Positions 17,119 through 25,675 of a stretch of DNA of 37,488 nucleotides are shown piece by piece (the stretch's first letter is position 1; every line of letters starts with the position of its first letter). The notes beneath the pieces are model-generated. The model did not search any database and had not been told where the DNA came from. It was given only the letters and a program-made list of their open reading frames with translations. Source of the stretch: Candidatus Bathyarchaeota archaeon (lineage in GTDB: Archaea; Thermoproteota; Bathyarchaeia; Bathyarchaeales; DTEX01); assembly GCA_018397065.1 (NCBI GenBank), contig JAGTRI010000013.1, forward strand, positions 1 to 37,488. The letters are read 5' to 3'. A program made the position numbers and the translations under genes.

Positions 17119-20100
17119 ATGAAAACAGAAACGAGATATTCCATTGCCTTTATTATTCTTCTAATTCTAGCTAGCCTTAATGTCGAACAAACATCCTCAC
17201 AAGGAAACCTCGGCGTTTTTGGAAAAGTTATTGACGCAAAAACTGGAATACCAATTTCAGGCGTCAAAATAGTTTTTTGGGACACAGAAACACTTGAAAC
17301 ACCAACTTTAGGTAACGGTTTATACATCACAGATGCAAATGGAGAATATTTTGTTTCTGAAGATTTTTTGAAGATTGGTAAGAATTACTATGTTTATGCC
17401 TATGAAGGTGATTTCTCTACAAAAAACGTTAGGTATGTTCCTTCTAACAGAAAAATAGTAAGACTAGAAACGTTTGGTCTTCGAAATGTTTCTTTTTCGC
17501 TTTATCCAGGTGCAGTAATTCAATGGGAAGGCACAGCTTATCTCGTTCAAGCTTCAAGCCCCGAGGATCGTGCAACTCAAATCACCGTTTTATCTAATAC
17601 TGAAATAGAATCCTCTACAATGACTAAATTTGGGGATGTTGCTGATGTTTTTTATATTGGTTTAGATTACAATACAGCCATTGTACCAGCAGAAGTTCCT
17701 GTGGTTCTAGAGGCAAAAATATATTATTACTCCAACGATCCAACCCGCATAATACCAATTGACAGCGATGTTTTCAGGATTTATAATGGTTCGCTACCTT
17801 TTCTTCTAAACCAAGGCGACGTGACTTCTTTTAAGATTGCTAAATATAGCCTTAGAAGGGGCATTGAATATGCTCAAAGAAGATATGTTGACATTTCATC
17901 TCAATTAAATATTGCATTAAGTATTGGTTTTGATGTTTTTGATGAAAGAGAAATGGTTGAACAAGCACACGAGATTATCATTGGAAACAGCACAAACCTC
18001 TCAACCGCCCAAACGGACATCGAATTTCAAAATGTGTGGAAAAACATACGTTATGCTTTATCAACGTTTGACGAAGTTGCAGCTGGATTACAACTTAAGC
18101 GGTTAATAAGTGAAACAAACGCTGTATACCTGTCTGCTATTATGGCAACATTTAGTGCGGTGCTTGCTTTCTTTTTGTTTGATGAAAACAGGAAGAAATT
18201 TTACTCAAACATTGTAATTTATGCTGCTTTTCTAGTCGCCTTATATTTTATTTATCCAGGTGCGCACATAATAGTTAACGAAAATTTCAATCTATTTATA
18301 CAATCAGTAACCATATCGTATGCTACAGTAACGGCAATTGTTTTTGGTATTCCACGCATCTGGAAGGAGAGAGTAATTGAAGGCGAAGTGTCTTGGAGAA
18401 GCGCAATAACAGTAATTTTCTCTATGGGAAAACGTCAAATAAGACGTAGAAGAACTCGTGGATTCTTCACCCTGTTATCAATAATTATTCTTGTTTTAGC
18501 TTTCGTTTCCCTCACCTCGTTCGGTTCAGCCTATGGAATGGTATCTGACATAATATCAAGAACAGCACCTGCAAATGGGATAATGGTGAAAAGAATGATG
18601 AATGCTACCTCACTCTTATTCCGCCCATTAGGGTTCAATGATTCAAAAATGGTTTCACAATGGGCAAGCATAAGCAACATCGCGGAAAGATTCAAAAACG
18701 TTGCCTATTCTGAACCGGTAGTCAGATTGGTTAACCCGATAACCAAAGAAAATTGGGTCATCTATGGAGTAATGGGCATTACACCTTCAACTGAAAGTAT
18801 GTATACGAAATTAAACCAAATTATAGAATCTGGAAGCTATCTCAACGACAACTCTTTAGATGAAATCCTATTGACAGTAAGTGTTGCCACTAGACTAGGC
18901 GTAACGTCCGGGCAAACCTTAATCATCGAGGTCTTAGGCACACGTGTCTCAAGACAGGTAACAGTTGTTGGGTTAATCAGTGACAATGGATATTTGAACC
19001 TAATAGATATGGATGGAAATCCTTTTGGTCCAATTCGAATTTCAGAAAGACAAGTAAGAAGGTGCAATGAAACTGAAATAGTCATCATGAATGCCTTAAC
19101 CGCTAAAAACATTCAAAAAGAGATTGATGCTGAATATGGGTCTGGCGCAAAACAGTTTGTTGTTCTTTCCGATTTCGTGTTTCAGCCAACAAGTGGAACA
19201 AATTTGGATCAATTGATTAAAAACCTCATCTACTGGCTTAACTACGATGTTTTAGTTGCTTCAAACGGGGTTATAACATACCATCATATTGGCTCATATT
19301 TCGAATTGAAAGGCTACGTAGAGCTCCTTATTCCATTGATCATGGTAGGATTAAATGTCAGCATGGTTATGATGAACGCTGTTTATGAAAGAAGAAAGGA
19401 AATTAGAACACTCTCGATGCTAGGACTTAACCCCACTCACATCGGACTAATTTTCGTCGCTGAAGCCGTCATACTCGGCATGGTAGGAGGAAGCCTAGGA
19501 TACCTCACTGGGTTAGGGTTCTCAAGAACAATGGTATTCCTTGGAGCTGAGCTTAACGTCAAAGAGAAACTTGAGTGGTGGTGGAGCGCTGCAGGATTCG
19601 CACTTGCAATGACAGCATCAATCATATCATCAATAAGACCTGCTGCATTGGCAGTAAGCACTTACACCCCATCGATGGTGAAAAAAGTCAAAAGGACAGA
19701 AAAAGAAGCTGAAGTTCGTAAGGAAGAAATCTTTAAAGTATATCAAGAAAGACAACTAAGCATGCCCGTAAAGATCCTTACAAGCGAAAAAGAATTCTTT
19801 ATCAGCTTTTTCCTAGATAGACTTAATGAGCTTAAGACAGGGTTTGTTGAACGTATAGAAAATGTTGTGCAAAACCCAGAAAAAGAAGACGTCAAAGGAG
19901 TACTTGTATTAACGATAGACTTTAACTACGTGTTCGGGGCTACTGGAAGTGAAAGAGCCACAAAAAATACCCTAATAATGGCGAAAAATCCGAACGAAGA
20001 CTACTACAGGGTAAGGCTGGTGTCAAAGCCCAGTGTTCCTGGATTACCTGAAAGTGCAATTGAACGGACAATAAATTTTGTTCATGAAACATGTTTGACG

Positions 20101-20139
20101 TGGGCAAAAGATAAAGATAGGTATCTTGGAACCGTTTAA
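17119..20139 (+). CDS. Large FtsX/MacB-type permease with N-terminal beta domain
   Basis: The protein (1006 residues) has a cleavable-looking signal segment (about 8-27) and a carboxypeptidase-regulatory-like beta domain (about 31-125) with KVIDAKTGIPISGVKI. Three transmembrane segments follow (about 334-354, 364-386, 395-415). An FtsX/MacB unit comes next: one transmembrane helix (447-472), a large extracellular MacB-like domain (475-735), and three helices (736-756, 777-800, 821-840) with the family ERRKEIRTLSMLG loop. A cytosolic tail (850-1006) ends the protein. FtsX permeases normally pair with an ATPase, but none is adjacent. A TATA stretch at about 17078-17095 precedes the ATG. Export, lipoprotein handling or mechanotransmission are all possible; the substrate is unknown. 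Confidence 0.85.
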   Translation: MKTETRYSIAFIILLILASLNVEQTSSQGNLGVFGKVIDAKTGIPISGVKIVFWDTETLETPTLGNGLYITDANGEYFVSEDFLKIGKNYYVYAYEGDFSTKNVRYVPSNRKIVRLETFGLRNVSFSLYPGAVIQWEGTAYLVQASSPEDRATQITVLSNTEIESSTMTKFGDVADVFYIGLDYNTAIVPAEVPVVLEAKIYYYSNDPTRIIPIDSDVFRIYNGSLPFLLNQGDVTSFKIAKYSLRRGIEYAQRRYVDISSQLNIALSIGFDVFDEREMVEQAHEIIIGNSTNLSTAQTDIEFQNVWKNIRYALSTFDEVAAGLQLKRLISETNAVYLSAIMATFSAVLAFFLFDENRKKFYSNIVIYAAFLVALYFIYPGAHIIVNENFNLFIQSVTISYATVTAIVFGIPRIWKERVIEGEVSWRSAITVIFSMGKRQIRRRRTRGFFTLLSIIILVLAFVSLTSFGSAYGMVSDIISRTAPANGIMVKRMMNATSLLFRPLGFNDSKMVSQWASISNIAERFKNVAYSEPVVRLVNPITKENWVIYGVMGITPSTESMYTKLNQIIESGSYLNDNSLDEILLTVSVATRLGVTSGQTLIIEVLGTRVSRQVTVVGLISDNGYLNLIDMDGNPFGPIRISERQVRRCNETEIVIMNALTAKNIQKEIDAEYGSGAKQFVVLSDFVFQPTSGTNLDQLIKNLIYWLNYDVLVASNGVITYHHIGSYFELKGYVELLIPLIMVGLNVSMVMMNAVYERRKEIRTLSMLGLNPTHIGLIFVAEAVILGMVGGSLGYLTGLGFSRTMVFLGAELNVKEKLEWWWSAAGFALAMTASIISSIRPAALAVSTYTPSMVKKVKRTEKEAEVRKEEIFKVYQERQLSMPVKILTSEKEFFISFFLDRLNELKTGFVERIENVVQNPEKEDVKGVLVLTIDFNYVFGATGSERATKNTLIMAKNPNEDYYRVRLVSKPSVPGLPESAIERTINFVHETCLTWAKDKDRYLGTV

Positions 20140-20161
20140 CTTCCTGTTTTCAAACATTAAT

Positions 20162-21388
20162 TTATAGTTGATCCAGTAATCTAATCACTTCAATCATAGC
20201 TCTACCAGTGTGATAGGCTGCTTTCCAAATGTAGGCTTTGCCACCAGTTGGTTTTCCATCGGGTAATATGGTGTCAAACCATTCGCCGTTTTCCCAATCA
20301 ACTTGATATTTCTCAGTCCAATCAAGAATGTTGTCGAAATGTTTGATAAAAACCGGATTTTTTAACAATGTATACATGTAAGCCGTGGCTACCAAAGCCT
20401 CTGCCTGTACCCACCAAATTTTGCCCATTTGGTCAGCCGGTTTATTGAATGGTCCACTATTATAAAGTCCTCCATTTTTTTCGTCAAGCCCAAATTTCAT
20501 ACAATAATCATAGACATCTCGGAAAAAGTTCATAAATATGCCTACTGGAATTTCTGCAGCTTTGCAAGCTTCTACGATTAACCATATGGCTTCAATGTTA
20601 TGCCCATATGAAATCCGGTCTTGTCTAGGTCCATGAACAGGAGTCCAATCGCGGTTGTGAAGATCAGTGCATGCGCCAACCCTCATTCGGACCACTGTGT
20701 TTGTTAGAATAAAGATAAGCTCAGTTAACCGTTTTTTGACCAAAGGATCTCTTGTAATGTTATAGAAAACAGTGAATGCTTCTAGAAGATGTAGGTGAGT
20801 ATTCATGGTCTTGAAACTTTTGCTTGGAGCTAACGAAGTCGGCATGTCAATTTTTAGCTCAGCCCAGTCTTGATCGAAAAGCTCTCTATATCCTCCGTAC
20901 AGTTCGTCGTGCGCGTGTTTCTCCATAATGTTGAATAATTTCCATGCATAATCAAGCACTTCAGCGTCTTTACTTGCAATTGCATACTCAGAAAGAGCAT
21001 ACAGCCCATATGATTGCCCATATAAATGTTTATATGGTCGCTGAACTTTGTCATGTTGGTCTATCTCCCAAAAGAAGCCTAAATGCTTCTCGTCCCACAT
21101 CTTGTCACGTAAAAACTTGTACCCGTGTTCTGCGGCTTTCAAAGAGTCTTTTCCACCCCAGCCAGTTTCATAAAGCCTTGAGAAGTACCAGACCATTCTT
21201 GCCTGAGAGACAACCATTTTCGGTCCATCTCCTAATGGTTTTCCGTAAACATCGTGATTCAAATTGTAGCCACCGTTCTTCATGTCCAATGTTGCTGGAT
21301 ACCAAAATGGCATTATATTTTTGGTAAGAATTTTTTCTATTCGGCTTCTTGTTGTCTTTATCCATGATTCAAGATTTATATCCGCCAA
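20162..21388 (-). CDS. AGE-family sugar epimerase/isomerase
   Basis: This is an (alpha/alpha)6-barrel protein of the N-acylglucosamine 2-epimerase/cellobiose 2-epimerase family, which interconverts sugars at C2. Family motifs seen: FWYPATLDMKNGGYN near the start, SQARMVWYFSRLYE, GYKFLRDKMWDEKHLGFFW, DELYGGYRELFD, MNTHLHLLEAF with a conserved histidine, SYGHNIEAIWLI, and the C-terminal GKAYIWKAAYHTGRAM. The longest frame begins at 21460, but an AT-rich TATA stretch lies at about 21425-21440, so the first 24 codons cannot be in the mRNA. GAGGT about eight bases before the TTG at 21388 supports that start (408 residues). It lies just downstream of an oxidoreductase remnant. The natural sugar cannot be told from sequence. 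Confidence 0.9.
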   Translation of the reverse strand: MADINLESWIKTTRSRIEKILTKNIMPFWYPATLDMKNGGYNLNHDVYGKPLGDGPKMVVSQARMVWYFSRLYETGWGGKDSLKAAEHGYKFLRDKMWDEKHLGFFWEIDQHDKVQRPYKHLYGQSYGLYALSEYAIASKDAEVLDYAWKLFNIMEKHAHDELYGGYRELFDQDWAELKIDMPTSLAPSKSFKTMNTHLHLLEAFTVFYNITRDPLVKKRLTELIFILTNTVVRMRVGACTDLHNRDWTPVHGPRQDRISYGHNIEAIWLIVEACKAAEIPVGIFMNFFRDVYDYCMKFGLDEKNGGLYNSGPFNKPADQMGKIWWVQAEALVATAYMYTLLKNPVFIKHFDNILDWTEKYQVDWENGEWFDTILPDGKPTGGKAYIWKAAYHTGRAMIEVIRLLDQL

Positions 21389-21493
21389 TTCTGTCAACCT
21401 CAGAAACACAAATGTATCTTTTTTATTAAATATTATTAAATAAAAGAATTCCCTAATCACCGGTTAACACGTAAATTCTGAAAATACGTCCCT

Positions 21494-21625
21494 TTAATGA
21501 AGTATTTTTGCCCCTAAACCTGTACCTCCAAGATACATCCTTAGAATTTTTTCAGGAAGAATATGCCTCTCCAGTTTTTCTTTCTCCAGATCTACCCTTA
21601 ATATACTTCCCTCATACCCGGTCAT
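21494..21625 (-). pseudogene. Aldehyde:ferredoxin oxidoreductase, N-terminal fragment only
   Basis: The 43-codon frame reads as the start of a tungsten aldehyde:ferredoxin oxidoreductase: GYEGSILRVDLEKEKLERH, then LPEKILRMYLGGTGLGAKIL, matching the family opening (GY.GKILRV and GGRGLGAKIL). It ends at TAA after 43 residues, and no continuation is visible in any frame before the AGE gene. The complete enzyme has about 600 residues, so over 90 percent, including the cofactor and Fe-S ligands, is missing. The 5' end and promoter are preserved. I take it for a deletion relic. Confidence 0.7.
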
Positions 21626-21692
21626 GTCTGAGACACAAACGAAAAATGTTTGTTTACAATATAAATAACTATCGATAGCTGATGAACCAAAA
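21626..21692. promoter_or_regulatory. Compact divergent promoter with a shared TATA element
   Basis: Only 67 bases separate two divergent ATG codons. The AT stretch CAATATAAATAA (21657-21668) can be read as a TATA box on both strands. It is about 30 bases before the ATG at 21693 (plus) and about 35 bases before the ATG at 21625 (minus). The plus-strand message would have a leader of only a few bases. Confidence 0.5.
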
Positions 21693-21908
21693 ATGATGGT
21701 TAAGCGAGAAGGCACAAAAATTTTGGTCTCTTGGCAAAGCACCTGCATGGAAGATGTTGAAAAAGCTAAAGAGGTTTACAACAATCTTACAAAACAAGTA
21801 TGGTTTGCGGTTTTTACATCGGAAGAAGAAAATAATCAAAAAAGAGTCCTTGAATTCAAGCCTGAATATGAAAAATTGAGGTTCATCCCACTATCTGAGG
21901 GTGGCTGA
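21693..21908 (+). CDS. Small protein ending in Gly-Gly
   Basis: I do not recognise this 71-residue protein. It reads as a strand (TKILVSW), a helix (about 20-35, rich in Glu and Lys), and three further strands, and it ends in FIPLSEGG with the two glycines as the last residues. A C-terminal Gly-Gly is the hallmark of ubiquitin-like and MoaD/ThiS-type sulfur carriers. However, the apparent order strand-helix-strand-strand-strand is not the standard beta-grasp order. It is divergent from the aldehyde oxidoreductase remnant, an enzyme class that needs a pterin cofactor made with MoaD, so a link is possible. The start is ATG 21693 or 21696, both about 30 bases after the TATA. Confidence 0.6.
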   Translation: MMVKREGTKILVSWQSTCMEDVEKAKEVYNNLTKQVWFAVFTSEEENNQKRVLEFKPEYEKLRFIPLSEGG

Positions 21909-22003
21909 TTTTTTCTCAACAAAGTTAGCTAAACCTTTATGAATAAACAAGACGATATCCTTCAGAATGTATTGAACATGCATTTCTAGAAAGGCGTAGC
22001 AAT

Positions 22004-22810
22004 ATGATTGTTGCGGTAATAGGTGCAGGAATTATTGGAAGTGCTGTTGCCAAAACTCTGATTTCAAGCAACAGAAAAAATCGAATAATAGCATCCGACA
22101 TACGTGTTGAGCAACTATCTAAGCTGGAAAAAGAAGGTGTTGAAACAACCACGGATAATAAGAAAGCAGCTGTAACAGCAGATGTAATAATCTTATGCGT
22201 AAAACCACTAGATGTAAAAACCGTTCTTTCACAAATTCAAAATGAAATCAAAGGAAAACTCGTAATATCAATGGCAGCCGCCGTTAATCTTAAGTTACTA
22301 AAGAAATGCGCTCCGCAGGCAAAATTTGTTCGAGCTATGCCGAATTTAGCAATTATTGTACAAGAATCTTTTACGACATATTGCCCGGAACATGACCTTT
22401 CCAACAAGGACCTGGAAATTGTGGAAAGCATTCTTAGGTCATTTGGTACTACTGCTGTTGTTAAGGAGGACAAGATGGATGCTTTGACAGCACTTAGTGG
22501 TTGTGCTCCAGGCTATCTATCATCACTTATGGAGCACATAGTTCGTGGAGGAACTGAAATTGGACTGCCAGCTGAATTGTCTTTGACCGCCTTAGCACAA
22601 TCTATGATCGGAACTGGCAAGATTATTCTTGAAACCAAAAAGTCTCCAGCAGATGTGATGAAGATGGTTGCAACACGAGGCGGTGTAACAGAAGAAGAAC
22701 TTAACGAACTTGCAAAATACCCTCTGCAACAAGCTTTCCGATCTATTCTTCAAGTAGGCGTTAAGAAGTCAAAGGAAATAACGAGAAAATTATTGGATGA
22801 ATGCCAGTAA
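22004..22810 (+). CDS. proC: Pyrroline-5-carboxylate reductase
   Basis: This enzyme carries out the last step of proline synthesis, reducing pyrroline-5-carboxylate with NAD(P)H in the cytoplasm. The N-terminal Rossmann fold shows GAGIIG (7-12), then ILCVKPLDV and FVRAMPNLAI. The C-terminal dimerisation domain has the family signature in ALSGCAPGYL and MVATRGGVTEEELN. The length of 268 residues is typical. It starts at ATG with a GAAAGGCG ribosome-site-like sequence upstream. No other proline genes are adjacent; it converges with nadM with a four-base gap. Confidence 0.95.
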   Translation: MIVAVIGAGIIGSAVAKTLISSNRKNRIIASDIRVEQLSKLEKEGVETTTDNKKAAVTADVIILCVKPLDVKTVLSQIQNEIKGKLVISMAAAVNLKLLKKCAPQAKFVRAMPNLAIIVQESFTTYCPEHDLSNKDLEIVESILRSFGTTAVVKEDKMDALTALSGCAPGYLSSLMEHIVRGGTEIGLPAELSLTALAQSMIGTGKIILETKKSPADVMKMVATRGGVTEEELNELAKYPLQQAFRSILQVGVKKSKEITRKLLDECQ

Positions 22811-22814
22811 AGAA

Positions 22815-23378
22815 TTATTTGTTAATTGGAGCCTTATCAGTTTTCATCAAGTCTCGTAATCTTTCAACTCCTTGAATCTGTCTAATGTATTCTGCCACAC
22901 TTTTGGGAAGAAGAGATTGCCAGTTTTTATCTCTAATCATTCTTTCTCGAATTTCCGTGGACGAACACTCATCCCTCTTGAAGTACGGTATTGACTGAAC
23001 ATTAAAGTTCGCCTCTATGAAAAGTCTCCTAGTCAAAGGTTCATTTGAATAAACAACATCAAATTTTGGAACTAATGAACAAACGTGGGAAACCCAAATA
23101 CCATGAATGTCAAGGTCCGTGACTGGAATAATATAATACTTAGCTGGGTCAACCTGCGCCTCATTAAGCGCAAGCTTAATCATGGTTACTCTCTCTCCAG
23201 CTGTAAATGGGTTATTAAGAACGTGGCTTTGCAGTGCGCTTCCAACCATAATAATGATTTCTTCTGAGTCTTTCAGAATTTGTTGGACTGCCCAAAGGTG
23301 ACCGAGGTGAAAGGGCTGAAAACGTCCAGGATACAATGCTCTACTAAATTTCCTCTTTGCATCAGAAATGCTTCTCAT
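22815..23378 (-). CDS. nadM: Nicotinamide-nucleotide adenylyltransferase
   Basis: This enzyme joins NMN and ATP to NAD. It is an archaeal NadM-type nucleotidyl transferase with the (T/H)xGH-type motif in YPGRFQPFHLGH and the C-terminal signature CSSTEIRERM (usual ISSTxIR). NNPFTAGER and FKRDECSSTE are also typical. The longest frame begins at TTG 23414. I place the start at ATG 23378, because GGTGG lies eight bases upstream and because family members begin shortly before the GRFQP motif. A TATA-like AAATAAATC is at about 23433-23440. The first residues up to the motif remain somewhat uncertain. Confidence 0.93.
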   Translation of the reverse strand: MRSISDAKRKFSRALYPGRFQPFHLGHLWAVQQILKDSEEIIIMVGSALQSHVLNNPFTAGERVTMIKLALNEAQVDPAKYYIIPVTDLDIHGIWVSHVCSLVPKFDVVYSNEPLTRRLFIEANFNVQSIPYFKRDECSSTEIRERMIRDKNWQSLLPKSVAEYIRQIQGVERLRDLMKTDKAPINK

Positions 23379-23659
23379 TCGATCCGCCACCATCAAATAA
23401 TGCTTAGTTGCCAATGAATGTTATGTTCAAGATTTATTTCTTTTGTTAATTATGGGTGCGCGCATAATCGTGTTTTTGCCGTATCAAGTTGCACAATTAG
23501 GACGAGATAGAGTCTTTTTTACAGAAAGGCAAGTCGTTCCATAATAGTTATATACGCGCCTTCTTTGTTAATGAGCTTGTTAGAAAGAAATTATGCTATA
23601 GAAAAAAAGAAAGTCAGTGTGTGAATACAATAATGGTTCAGGTGAAGGAGTGAAAAATA

Positions 23660-24241
23660 ATGGCTGCTTTGGAGATAAGGTCTCGAATGCTTGTTAAAGA
23701 CGTTATGACCAGTCATGTTGTAACGGTCACTGCGGATGAACCGGTCAGCAAAGTGGCACAACTCTTAGCTAAACATGAAATAGGTTGCGTAATTGTCAGT
23801 ACAGCTGACGACAAGCCTATTGGTATAATCACTGAAACTGATATAGTTAAAAGAGTGGTGGCAAAGGACATTCAGCCAAGCAAAATAAAGGCTAAGGAAA
23901 TTATGAGTGCTCCTGTAATCACGATAAATGCTGATCAAACGATTAACGAAGCAGCTCGAAGAATGAGCCGAAACAACATTCGAAGATTGGCCGTAATGCA
24001 CAAGGGTAGTCTTGCTGGAATAATCTCAAGTAAAGACATACTTGCAGTAACACCTGAGCTAATTGAAATAATTCAGGAACAAGCACGCATAGAAAACCAG
24101 AACATGACTGAAGAACAAGAAACGCCGCCTCAAGCTGGGTACTGCGATAACTGTGAAGAATGGTCTGACAGCTTAAAGGAGTTTGAAGGAAGATTCCTTT
24201 GCGAAGATTGCCGAGCAGAAATAGCTGAATCTGAATATTAA
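23660..24241 (+). CDS. CBS-pair protein with C-terminal zinc ribbon
   Basis: Two CBS domains (about 8-70 and 78-135) form a Bateman module that senses adenine nucleotides or similar ligands, with the typical VKDVMTSHVVTV and GIITETDIVKRV segments. A short linker leads to a four-cysteine ribbon (Cys162, Cys165, Cys181, Cys184). CBS plus zinc ribbon proteins are common in archaea and are probably regulators; the target is unknown. The ATG at 23660 follows GGTGAAGGAG. A TATA (AGTTATATACG, about 23547-23556) lies roughly 110 bases upstream, giving an unusually long leader of about 85 bases with a 17-codon ATG frame at 23571 inside it. Confidence 0.9.
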   Translation: MAALEIRSRMLVKDVMTSHVVTVTADEPVSKVAQLLAKHEIGCVIVSTADDKPIGIITETDIVKRVVAKDIQPSKIKAKEIMSAPVITINADQTINEAARRMSRNNIRRLAVMHKGSLAGIISSKDILAVTPELIEIIQEQARIENQNMTEEQETPPQAGYCDNCEEWSDSLKEFEGRFLCEDCRAEIAESEY

Positions 24242-24325
24242 CAAGATTTTTAAACTTCACTTCTTCACGAGTTCTCGTTTGATTTATTTATTTAAACGCA
24301 ATAACTTATTCTGAGCTGAAGCTAG

Positions 24326-25660
24326 TTGACAGTTGACTTGGTGTTAAAAAACGCAAAAATTTTCCTTGACGAAAGAATTGAAAAAGCAGGCATCGCGATA
24401 GAGTCGGGTTATATCGTAAAAATAGCGAAAGATGTAAACTTGCCTGCCGCATCTACAAAAATTGATGTTAAAGAAAACTTGGTTATTCCGGGTCTCATTG
24501 ATGTCCATGTTCATTTAAGAGACCAGAAATTGTCGTATAAAGAAGACTTTGTTTCAGGGACATCTGCAGCTGCAAATGGCGGTGTAACTACTGTTCTTGA
24601 TATGCCAAATAATAAGCCAGTTACAATGGACACATCCTCTCTTAGTGAACGTATAGCTGAAGCCTCAGACAAACTGATAGTCAATGTTGGCTTCTTTTCA
24701 GCATTTCCATCGGATGTAAAGGAGATTCCGAACATAGTTAAAGCAGGAGCAAAAGGGTTCAAATTTTACATGTCAGAGCAAATAGGGGGAATAGATCCAA
24801 GCGACGACGAATCAGTAACTACAGCACTTGTTGAAACACAAAAGTTAGATATTCCAGTTTGTATTCACGCTGAGGACAAACGTCTTCTAGAAATCATTTA
24901 CGGAGAAGAAAAGAAATACAAGTGTACAACAATTGATGCGTTTCTTTGTATGCACTCTGAAGATGCTGAGGTTAGGGCAATAGAAAGAATCTTGAATCTT
25001 GCTCAAGAAAGCAAGGCTAAAATCCACGTTTGTCATGTTAGCACGTCGAAAGGCGTCCAGTTAATTGAAAAAGCTAAAAAAACAGAATTAAAAGTAACTT
25101 GCGAGGTTACCCCTCATCATCTTTTGTTGACGTGTGAAAACCTGAAGAAACTAGGCATTATTGGATTAACCAAGCCTCCCCTAAGGTCAAAAGATGATGT
25201 TCGTTCATTGTGGACTGGCCTTCAAAAAGGCGTAGTTGACATTATAGCTTCAGACCATGCGCCACATAGTTTAGATGAAAAGAAAAGATCTAATTTTTGG
25301 CAGGTTCCTTCTGGCATAGCAGGATTAGAAACGATGCTTCCAATTATGCTAACCCAAGTTAATATAAGATTGTTGTCTCTTCAAAAACTTATAGAAGCCA
25401 CTTCTAAAAGACCTAAAGAAATCTTTAGAATCAAGGAAAGAGGTGAAATAAGAGAAGGATACGTGGCAGACTTGGCTGTCGTAGACCTAAAGAAGGAATG
25501 GGTAATCGATTCTTCCAAATTTTATTCAAAAGCCAAATTCTCACCATTTGACGGATGGAAAGTTAAAGGTAAACCGATTAAAACCTTTGTAAATGGGCAT
25601 CTTGTTATGGACGATGGCGAAGTGTTTACAGACCAAAAGCAAGGTCGCATAATTAGATAA
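24326..25660 (+). CDS. pyrC: Dihydroorotase
   Basis: This enzyme closes the ring of carbamoyl aspartate to dihydroorotate in pyrimidine synthesis. It is an amidohydrolase TIM barrel with the first metal motif DVHVHLRD (59-66). Family motifs follow: LDMPNN, CIHAEDK, CHVSTSKGV, CEVTPHHLLL, the late ASDHAPHSLDEK with the catalytic aspartate, and the C-terminal FSPFDGWKVKGKP. The length of 444 residues fits type I dihydroorotases. The start is TTG at 24326, and a TATA-like TTTATTTATTTAAA is near 24280-24296. It is followed after 15 bases by the Mut7-C gene. No other pyr genes are in the window. Confidence 0.95.
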   Translation: MTVDLVLKNAKIFLDERIEKAGIAIESGYIVKIAKDVNLPAASTKIDVKENLVIPGLIDVHVHLRDQKLSYKEDFVSGTSAAANGGVTTVLDMPNNKPVTMDTSSLSERIAEASDKLIVNVGFFSAFPSDVKEIPNIVKAGAKGFKFYMSEQIGGIDPSDDESVTTALVETQKLDIPVCIHAEDKRLLEIIYGEEKKYKCTTIDAFLCMHSEDAEVRAIERILNLAQESKAKIHVCHVSTSKGVQLIEKAKKTELKVTCEVTPHHLLLTCENLKKLGIIGLTKPPLRSKDDVRSLWTGLQKGVVDIIASDHAPHSLDEKKRSNFWQVPSGIAGLETMLPIMLTQVNIRLLSLQKLIEATSKRPKEIFRIKERGEIREGYVADLAVVDLKKEWVIDSSKFYSKAKFSPFDGWKVKGKPIKTFVNGHLVMDDGEVFTDQKQGRIIR

Positions 25661-25675
25661 GGTGAAGATGCTGCA

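Noticed and set aside
21389-21460. N-terminal extension of the AGE epimerase frame
   Set aside because: A TATA-like stretch lies inside it, so it would be upstream of the transcript start; a downstream TTG has a proper ribosome site.
21494-21748. 84-codon minus frame as a complete gene
   Set aside because: The first 41 codons lie across the promoter and antisense to the Gly-Gly protein; only the last 43 codons match aldehyde oxidoreductase.
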